From assembly GCF_004349105.1 (NCBI RefSeq), contig NZ_SMLB01000001.1, positions 186,001-250,000 on the forward strand: a stretch of DNA of 64,000 bases. The letters run 5' to 3'. The translations under genes and the position numbers were made by a program. The stretch comes from Jiangella aurantiaca. Lineage in GTDB: Bacteria > Actinomycetota > Actinomycetes > Jiangellales > Jiangellaceae. The notes under the pieces were generated by a model, which ran no database searches, was not told the DNA's origin, and saw only the letters and a program-made list of their open reading frames with translations. Position 1 is the first letter of the stretch. Every line of letters starts with the position of its first letter. Below, piece after piece: positions 58,701 to 64,000 of this stretch.

Positions 58701-59761
58701 GCCGCAACGGCCTCCTTCTGCGACTGCGCCCGGAGGGCACGGCGGTGTCGGAACAGCGACCGGACGCGCTCGGACTGCAGCAGGCAGAGCACGACGATCA
58801 CGATGGCCTTGAACGCAGGGGTGGCCGAGGCCGGGATGCCCAGGAACACGACCGTCTTGTCCAGCGTCGCGATGAGCAGCCCGCCGATCACGGCGCCGCC
58901 GATGGAGAACTTGCCACCGGCCAGCGACGTCCCGCCGATGACGACGGCGAGGATCGCGTCCAGCTCCAGCTGGTAGCCGGTGCGCGACACGTCCACCGTC
59001 ATGACGCTGGCGGTGGCGAACACGCCGGCGATGCCGGCTAGCAGGCCGCTCGCCGAGTACACCGTCAGCTGCAGGTTGCGCCGCTTCACGCCGGCCAGCC
59101 GGCTGGCCCGCGAGTCCATGCCGATCGCCTCGAGCATGAGCCCGAGCGCGCTGCGCCGCACGAGCAGCGCCACCAGCACGACGATGACGATGGCGAGCAG
59201 GAACACTACGGGGACGCCGACGATGTAGCCGTTGGCCAGCCAGGCGAACGAGTCGTTGTCGGCGGTGGTGTTCTGCCCGCCGGTGATGACCTTCGCGATG
59301 CCGCGACCGGCCAGCATCATCACCAGCGTGCTGATGAACGGCTGCAACCCGACGACGGAGACCAGGACGCCGTTCACCGCGCCCAGCGCCGTGGCGATGC
59401 CGAGCGCGACGGCCAGCGTGAGCACTGCGTCGCCGGTGGTACCGTCCATGCTGCTCAGCAGCTCCATCGACACCGCGCCGGCCACCACCATGATCGAGCC
59501 GACCGAGAGGTCGATGCCGCCGGTGGCGACCACCAGGCACATGCCGACGGCGATCATCAGGATCGGCGCGGAGGCGCGCAGGATGTCGATGAGGTTCCCG
59601 GACAGGTGCCCGGTCTCGCTGTTGTAGCCGATCGAGAGATACCCCGGGTCGGAGATGACGTTGATCGCCAGCAGCAGCACGATGGCGACGACACCCCAGA
59701 ACGCCTGGTTGCGCACGATCGCGCCGCGCTTGGCGGCCAGCCGCGAGGCCACGTCGGTCAT
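58697..59761 (-). CDS. ABC transporter permease, YtfT-like (galactofuranose type)
   Basis: A 354-residue second permease of the same class: IVRNQAFWGVVAIVLLLAIN, MIAVGMCLVVATGGIDLSVGSIMVVAG, and QLELDAILAVVIGGTSLAGGKFSIGGAVIG near the C-terminus. The GGIDLSVGS/A motif is the signature of the RbsC-like family. It overlaps the ATPase gene by four bases and the next permease by four, so the pair is translated together as a heterodimer. Confidence 0.88.
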   Translation of the reverse strand: MTDVASRLAAKRGAIVRNQAFWGVVAIVLLLAINVISDPGYLSIGYNSETGHLSGNLIDILRASAPILMIAVGMCLVVATGGIDLSVGSIMVVAGAVSMELLSSMDGTTGDAVLTLAVALGIATALGAVNGVLVSVVGLQPFISTLVMMLAGRGIAKVITGGQNTTADNDSFAWLANGYIVGVPVVFLLAIVIVVLVALLVRRSALGLMLEAIGMDSRASRLAGVKRRNLQLTVYSASGLLAGIAGVFATASVMTVDVSRTGYQLELDAILAVVIGGTSLAGGKFSIGGAVIGGLLIATLDKTVVFLGIPASATPAFKAIVIVVLCLLQSERVRSLFRHRRALRAQSQKEAVAA

Positions 59762-61302
59762 TCGGAGTCACCTTCCTCGTCGTCGCCTTCGTCGGCGATG
59801 ACGGCGACGATGGTCTCCGCCGTCACGTGCGGGCCGTTCTCGAGCTCGGCGAGCTTGCGGTGGTCCTTCATGACGATGATGCGATCGCTGAGCCGGACCA
59901 CCTCCTCGAGCTCGGAGGAGATGAACACGACGGCCACGCCCTTGGCGGCGAGCGCGGCGACGGCGGCCTGGATCTCCGCCTTGGCGCCGACGTCGATGCC
60001 GCGGGTGGGCTCGTCGAGGATGAGCAGGTCCGGCTCGGTCGCCAGCCACCGGCCGAGCAGCACCTTCTGCTGGTTGCCGCCGGACAGGAGCTTGATCGGA
60101 CGCTCCGGGTCGGCCGGCCGCACGTTCAGCTCGGTCAGGTACTTGCGGACCAGCGCGTCCTGCTCCTTGCGCGACAGCGGCCGGAACCAGCCGCGCTTGG
60201 CCTGCACGGCCAGGACGAGGTTCTCCCGGACGGTGAGGTCGCGGATGACCCCCTCGTCGCGCCGGTTCTCGCTGGAGAACGCGATGCGGTGGGCCAGCGC
60301 GGCAGTCGGCGAGTGGATGTCGGTCTTCTTCCCGCGCAGCCAGACGGTGCCGCTGTCGGGTTTGTCCGCCCCGTACAGCAGCCGGGCCAGCTCCGTCCGC
60401 CCGGAGCCGAGCAGCCCGGCGAGGCCGAGCACCTCGCCCTTGTGCAGCTCCAGGTCGGTCGGCTCGGACGAGCCCTTGCGGCCGAGGTCTTCGGTGCGCA
60501 GCAGCGGCTCGCCCCGTGGCTCGTAGTGGTGCGACTGCCGCTCGCTGCCCAGGGAGCGCAGCGTCGCGAAGTCCTTGCCGATCATCTTCGAGATCAGCGT
60601 GGTGCGGTCCAGCTCCCGGGTCGGGTACTCGCCGACGAAGCCGCCGTTGCGCAGCACGGTGATGCGGTCGCTGATCGCGTAGACCTGGTCGAGGAAGTGC
60701 GTGACGAACAGGATCGCGACGCCCTGGTCACGCAGCCGCCGGATGACGGTGAAGAGGTTGGCCACCTCGTTGGCGTCCAGGCTGGAGGTCGGCTCGTCGA
60801 GGATGAGCACCTTCGGCCTCGTGACCATGGCCCGGCTGATCGCGACCAGTTGCTGGATGGCCAGCGAGAGCGTGTCGAGCGGGCGTCGCAGGTCGAGTTG
60901 CTCCAGGCCGAGCGTGGCCAGCACCTCGGCCGCCGCCCGGTGCGTCGCCTTCCAGTTGATGCCGAACGGGCCGCGTACCTCGTGCCCCAGCATCACGTTC
61001 TCGCCGATGGACAGGTTGGCGCAGAGGTTGACCTCTTGGTAGACGGTGGCGATCCCGGCCGCCTGGGCGTCGGCGGTGCCACCGAAGTGGCGCTCCTCGC
61101 CGGCGACCAGGATTCGCCCCTCGTCGATCTTGTAGACCCCGGTGAGCGCCTTGATGAGCGTCGACTTCCCGGCCCCGTTCTCGCCCATGAGGGTGTGCAC
61201 CTCGCCGGGGAACAGGCGGAAGTCGACGGCGTCGAGGGCCTTCACCCCTGGGAACGAGATCGAGATGCCGGTCATCTCGACGATCGGTGGCGCTCCGGTC
61301 AT
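59758..61302 (-). CDS. ABC transporter ATPase with two nucleotide-binding domains, YtfR-like
   Basis: A 514-residue sugar-import ATPase with two fused NBDs. The first has Walker A GENGAGKSTL and the Walker B segment KVLILDEPTSSLD. The second has GLLGSGRTEL in place of a normal Walker A, LSGGNQQKVLLGRWLATEPDLLILDEPTRGID, and is the degenerate half usual for RbsA/YtfR. The first signature LAIQQLVAISRAM is of the divergent type seen in this class. ATG 61302 is 16 bases after the binding-protein stop. Confidence 0.92.
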   Translation of the reverse strand: MTGAPPIVEMTGISISFPGVKALDAVDFRLFPGEVHTLMGENGAGKSTLIKALTGVYKIDEGRILVAGEERHFGGTADAQAAGIATVYQEVNLCANLSIGENVMLGHEVRGPFGINWKATHRAAAEVLATLGLEQLDLRRPLDTLSLAIQQLVAISRAMVTRPKVLILDEPTSSLDANEVANLFTVIRRLRDQGVAILFVTHFLDQVYAISDRITVLRNGGFVGEYPTRELDRTTLISKMIGKDFATLRSLGSERQSHHYEPRGEPLLRTEDLGRKGSSEPTDLELHKGEVLGLAGLLGSGRTELARLLYGADKPDSGTVWLRGKKTDIHSPTAALAHRIAFSSENRRDEGVIRDLTVRENLVLAVQAKRGWFRPLSRKEQDALVRKYLTELNVRPADPERPIKLLSGGNQQKVLLGRWLATEPDLLILDEPTRGIDVGAKAEIQAAVAALAAKGVAVVFISSELEEVVRLSDRIIVMKDHRKLAELENGPHVTAETIVAVIADEGDDEEGDSE

Positions 61303-61318
61303 GACGACTCCCGGGTCC

Positions 61319-62317
61319 TCAGTACTGGCGGCTTGGCAGCGCGGCCGTCGCGGCCTCGGGCGAGTCGAAGGTCTCGCTCGGCACGACGATGTACGGCTCG
61401 ACCTCCTCGCCGTCCAGGACCTGGTTGACGACCTCGAGCAACGTCTCGCCGAACAGCGGGTTGTACTCGGCGACGAAGCTGAGCCGGCCCTCGCCCAGCG
61501 CCTCCAACGCGGGCCGGGTGCCGTCGATCGTGGCGATCTTGACGTCGACGCCCGGGGTCAGGCCGGCCTCCTCGACCGCGATCGCGGCGCCGAGGCCCAT
61601 CTCGTCGTTCTGTGCGAAGACCAGCTGGATGTCGTTGTTGTTGGCCCGGAGCACCGTCTCGAAGACGCTCTTGGCCTCCTCCGTCGACCAGTTGGCGGTT
61701 TGCGCGCCGACCTTCACCAGGCCCGGGACGGAGGAGACGGTGTCGTCCCAGCCCTTGTTGCGCTCGTTGACGACGGAGACGCCGGCCGGGCCCTCGAGCA
61801 CGAAGTAGTTGCCGCCGTCGGGGAACTGCGAGACCGCCCACTGGGCGACGGACGTGCTGACCTCGTAGTTGTCCGGCGCGATCCGGGTGACGTAGAGGCT
61901 GTTGTCGTCCGGCTCGATGCCGCGGTCGACGAGGATGACCGGGATCTCGGCCTCCTGGGCGCGGCGCAGGGAGTCTTCCCAGCCGGCGCCTTCCGTGGCC
62001 GAGAGCAGGATGACGTCGACGCCCTCGTCGACGAACGAGGTGAACGCGTCGATCTGGGACCGCTGGTCGAGGTTGGTCGCCGGCGCGTACTTCAGCTCGA
62101 AGCCGGCCTCTTCGGTGAACGTGTCCTGCACGTTCGCCTCGTTCGCCTGCCGCCAGCCGCCTTCGGGGCCGACCGCGACGAAGCCGACCGTGACGAGGTC
62201 GCCGCCGCCGTCGCCGCTGGTGCTGGTGTCATCGTCGCCTCCGCCGCATGCGGCGAGACCCAGGGCGAGTGCCCCGGTGACCGCGAAGGCCCGTGCGACT
62301 CGTGGGATGCTGCGCAT
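61319..62317 (-). CDS. Sugar-binding lipoprotein, YtfQ-like
   Basis: A 332-residue periplasmic-binding-type I protein. The N-terminus RSIPRVARAFAVTGALALGLAACGGG has lipobox LAAC. The mature text follows YtfQ: VGFVAVGPEGGWRQANEANVQDTFTEEAGFELKYAPA, VDVILLSATEGAGWEDSLRRAQEAEIPVILVDRGI, and FAQNDEMGLGAAIAVEEAGLTPG. YtfQ binds galactofuranose in E. coli, so this operon probably takes up that sugar or a similar furanose. ATG 62317 has an AAGGAGG site. The operator lies about 80 bp upstream. Confidence 0.92.
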   Translation of the reverse strand: MRSIPRVARAFAVTGALALGLAACGGGDDDTSTSGDGGGDLVTVGFVAVGPEGGWRQANEANVQDTFTEEAGFELKYAPATNLDQRSQIDAFTSFVDEGVDVILLSATEGAGWEDSLRRAQEAEIPVILVDRGIEPDDNSLYVTRIAPDNYEVSTSVAQWAVSQFPDGGNYFVLEGPAGVSVVNERNKGWDDTVSSVPGLVKVGAQTANWSTEEAKSVFETVLRANNNDIQLVFAQNDEMGLGAAIAVEEAGLTPGVDVKIATIDGTRPALEALGEGRLSFVAEYNPLFGETLLEVVNQVLDGEEVEPYIVVPSETFDSPEAATAALPSRQY

Positions 62318-62398
62318 CGATCTCCTCCTTGAGACCCGTGCCTTCCGGCGTGGTTCGTGGGGCATGCCGACATAGACATGTCGGGAGAACGGGCGAGA

Positions 62399-62412
62399 TG
62401 TTACCGGGAACA
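62399..62412. promoter_or_regulatory. LacI-type operator TGTTACCGGGAACA, copy 1
   Basis: A near-perfect palindrome about 80 bp before the sugar-binding gene and 38 bp after the LacI stop. The same twelve-base core GTTACCGGGAAC recurs before the LacI gene at 63539-63550, which marks both as targets of that LacI protein. Confidence 0.75.
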
Positions 62413-62450
62413 CCTAGGGTGCGCAAGATGTGAAATTTTACTGTTATCCG

Positions 62451-63473
62451 TCACATACTTCGAGGCCGGGCCGTCGATTCGCGCACGATGAGCTCCGGTG
62501 CAATCCGCGAGCTCCGCTCGCTGCGGTCGCCCTCGAGCGCCGCGACGAGGAGCTCGACCACGAGCGTCCCCAGCGCGTGGAAGTCCTGCCGCACCGTCGT
62601 GAGGGTGGGCAGGAAATGCCGCGACACCGAGAGGTCGTCGAACCCGACGACGCTGACGTCCTCGGGAACCCGGATGCCGCGGTCGCGGAAGCCGTGCAGG
62701 ATGCCCAGCGCCATCTGGTCGTTCGCGGCGAAGATCGCGGTGAACGGCGGCAGTTCGTCGAAGGCGACCGCGAACTCGTACCCGGAGTCAGCCGACCAGT
62801 CGCCGACGAACGCCGGCGGGATGTGCAGGCCGGCCTTCTTCAGGTGGGCGTGCCAGCCGCGCTCGCGCGCCCGCGCGTCCAGCCAGTCGAGCGGGCCGGC
62901 GACGTGCACGATCTCGCGGTGGCCGAGGTCCATGAGGTGCTGGACGGCGAGCGTGGCGCCCAGGCGCTGGTCGACTGACGCGGTGAGGAAGTTGGCGTCG
63001 TCGTCGGCCTTGACGATCAGCGTCGGCAGGCCGTCGGTCAGCTCGCGCAGCACGTCGACGGAGGAGGCGCGCGGCGCGATGACGCAGAGCGCGTCGATGC
63101 CGTGCGCGGTCAGGTAGGACATGGCCTCGCGCGGCCGCACGCCGTCGTCGTCGGGGGAGGCGGCGACGGAGCTTACGGAGTAGCCGGCCTCGCGCGCGGC
63201 GTGCTCCACGGCGCGCAGCGTGCTGTCGGGTCCGATCTCGACCGGCCGGTCCACGATGACGCCGATGCGCCGCGACTTGCGGGTGGCCAACGCCCGGGCG
63301 GCGCTGTTGCGCTGGTAGTTGAGCTCCTCGACGACGCGCAGGACCTTCTCGCGGGTCTCCGGGCGGATGTTGGGGTGGTCGTTGAGGACGCGGGAGACGG
63401 TCATGTGCGAGACGCCGGCGAGGGACGCGATGGACCGCAGGTTCGGCTTGTCCTCCGAGTTCCCGGCGCTCAT
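62451..63473 (-). CDS. LacI family regulator (galactofuranose-type operon)
   Basis: A 340-residue repressor: HTH LRSIASLAGVSHMTVSRVLNDHPNIRPETREKVLRVVEELNYQRNSAARALAT, then the effector domain with IGVIVDRPVEIGPDSTLRAVEHAAREAGY and VPEDVSVVGFDDLSVSRHFLPTLTTVRQD. ATG 63473 is preceded by an AGGGAAG site. It is transcribed toward the ABC operon on the same strand and lies 133 bp before it. Matching operators before both genes indicate autoregulation plus control of the importer. Confidence 0.92.
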   Translation of the reverse strand: MSAGNSEDKPNLRSIASLAGVSHMTVSRVLNDHPNIRPETREKVLRVVEELNYQRNSAARALATRKSRRIGVIVDRPVEIGPDSTLRAVEHAAREAGYSVSSVAASPDDDGVRPREAMSYLTAHGIDALCVIAPRASSVDVLRELTDGLPTLIVKADDDANFLTASVDQRLGATLAVQHLMDLGHREIVHVAGPLDWLDARARERGWHAHLKKAGLHIPPAFVGDWSADSGYEFAVAFDELPPFTAIFAANDQMALGILHGFRDRGIRVPEDVSVVGFDDLSVSRHFLPTLTTVRQDFHALGTLVVELLVAALEGDRSERSSRIAPELIVRESTARPRSM

Positions 63474-63537
63474 CTTCCCTCCCACGCTCGGCACGACGCA
63501 CCGCGGCGGCACAGTGCCGGGACTCCGGCCGACGTGA

Positions 63538-63551
63538 CGTTACCGGGAACA
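63538..63551. promoter_or_regulatory. LacI-type operator, copy 2
   Basis: CGTTACCGGGAACA lies 65 bp upstream of the LacI start. Thirteen of fourteen bases match the site at 62399-62412. Confidence 0.75.
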
Positions 63552-63601
63552 TAGCGCACGCGACAATCCCGCGTTGCCGCGACGCGCCTACGGGAAAAGG
63601 T

Positions 63602-63639
63602 GAAGCGGCTGGTCAGTGGGGACTCTGACCAGCCGCTTC
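63602..63639. repeat. Dispersed hairpin, copy 2 (terminator-like)
   Basis: Left arm GAAGCGGCTGGTCAG (63602-63616), eight-base loop, right arm 63625-63639 with perfect pairing. The arms are identical to those at 31354-31392 but the loop differs in sequence and length. It lies downstream of a minus-strand small ORF and LuxR gene, so it probably ends their transcript. Confidence 0.65.
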
Positions 63640-63683
63640 GCGTGCCGTGACGGCCGGCGAGCGATGTCAGCCGGCGCCACTCC

Positions 63684-63845
63684 TCACACTGGAAGCCAGC
63701 CGTTGTCGTCGTCAGGATCGCTGCCGGCGGCGGTCGGCTCCGCGTCCGGCCCGGCCGTCGCGGCGGCGCCGTCGGGCTCGTTCGGAGACCCGTCGGAGCC
63801 GCGGCGGCGCTGCGGAGTGAGCTGGGAGCCGGGGCTGTCCTCCAT
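63684..63845 (-). CDS. Small acidic hypothetical protein
   Basis: A 53-residue ORF, MEDSPGSQLTPQRRRGSDGS, continuing through a Pro/Ala/Asp stretch to DPDDDNGWLPV. It lies 49 bp downstream of the LuxR-type gene on the same strand and is followed by a strong hairpin. No ribosome site is clear. The low-complexity text and lack of a known family make it only a candidate. Confidence 0.35.
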   Translation of the reverse strand: MEDSPGSQLTPQRRRGSDGSPNEPDGAAATAGPDAEPTAAGSDPDDDNGWLPV

Positions 63846-63894
63846 GACGTCCAGCCTGGTCGCCGTGGCCGCCCGCAGCTATGCCCAGTTTCGG

Positions 63895-64000
63895 TCAATT
63901 TTGGTCGAGCTGGTGTGCGATGGCGGCCCGGGACCGGACCCCGAGCTTGCGCATCGCCGTGGTGATGTGCCGGGCGACGGTGTTGACCGACAGGTAGAGC
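63895..64000 (-). CDS. LuxR-type regulator, C-terminal end (partial)
   Basis: The minus strand reads LYLSVNTVARHITTAMRKLGVRSRAAIAHQL, then DQN and TGA. This is the recognition half of a LuxR/NarL helix-turn-helix (usual text LSxxTVxxHxxxIxxKLGVxxRxxA). The rest of the gene is outside the window, so its input domain and class cannot be told. Confidence 0.8.
   Translation of the reverse strand, partial: LYLSVNTVARHITTAMRKLGVRSRAAIAHQLDQN

Noticed and set aside
63470-63898. A 142-residue minus-strand ORF running from upstream of the LacI gene
   Set aside because: It spans the operator and hairpin and has Pro/Arg/Thr-rich text without motifs; a shorter ORF in another frame at 63684-63845 is the better candidate.
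1-64000. CRISPR arrays, rRNA operons, tRNA genes or replication origins
   Set aside because: No regularly spaced direct repeats, no rRNA text, no tRNA cloverleaf other than the tRNA-like part of tmRNA, and no DnaA-box cluster was seen.

Overview
The window is high-GC chromosomal DNA from an actinomycete. The evidence is GTG and leaderless starts, a 1,625-residue NAD-type glutamate dehydrogenase, an Rv3235-family gene beside secA, the order prfB-ftsE-ftsX-(M23 peptidase)-smpB-ssrA, and large LacI-controlled sugar loci. A soil actinobacterium of the Jiangella type is my best guess, but no rRNA or marker protein in the window settles the genus.

Layout. Bases 1-25.2 kb are mostly core genes: the 3' end of secA, a secreted SGNH esterase, an Rv3235-family gene, patatin, P5C dehydrogenase, tryptophan 2,3-dioxygenase, NAD-glutamate dehydrogenase, an MMPL exporter with a divergent TetR regulator, release factor 2, FtsE/FtsX, an M23 cell-wall peptidase, SmpB, a DUF3048 lipoprotein, a TPR protein, a MaoC-type dehydratase and a FadE acyl-CoA dehydrogenase. 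Two intergenic stretches (7.0-7.3 and 18.5-19.1 kb) carry dispersed repeats, and the second also holds a 419-bp foldback element.

From 25.3 to 31.5 kb is an accessory region next to ssrA (tmRNA). It holds a truncated and frameshifted large serine recombinase whose frame runs antisense into the ssrA 3' end, a tandem pair of secreted proteins of identical length, a VapBC toxin-antitoxin pair, and fragments of other genes (DUF234-type ATPase, M20 peptidase, DUF2397 protein, winged-helix protein).

From 31.5 kb onward the DNA is dominated by catabolic gene sets. At 32.7-40.7 kb a LacI regulator, ABC importer, GH172 (DUF2961) enzyme, GH32 fructosidase and PfkB-type kinase form one operon that looks built for fructans or difructose anhydrides. 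At 40.7-49.0 kb a second ABC importer with a signal-less GH68 enzyme diverges from another LacI regulator. A perfect copy of its 16-bp operator also lies before two tandem secreted esterases, so one regulator probably links import and extracellular ester cleavage. At 49.9-57.5 kb is a complete and very compact yhf/php locus (YhfZ, YhfY, YhfU, YhfT, Php, YhfS, YhfX, YhfW), known from Escherichia coli but without an established function; here the gene order is changed and a perfect 18-bp palindrome covers the promoter. At 57.6-63.5 kb is a YtfQRT-YjfF-like (galactofuranose-type) ABC importer with its own LacI gene and a matching operator before both. The window ends inside a LuxR-type regulator.

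The yhf locus is the strongest candidate for an undescribed system. The shared GH68/esterase operator, the ssrA-linked recombinase remnant and the families of intergenic repeats come next.
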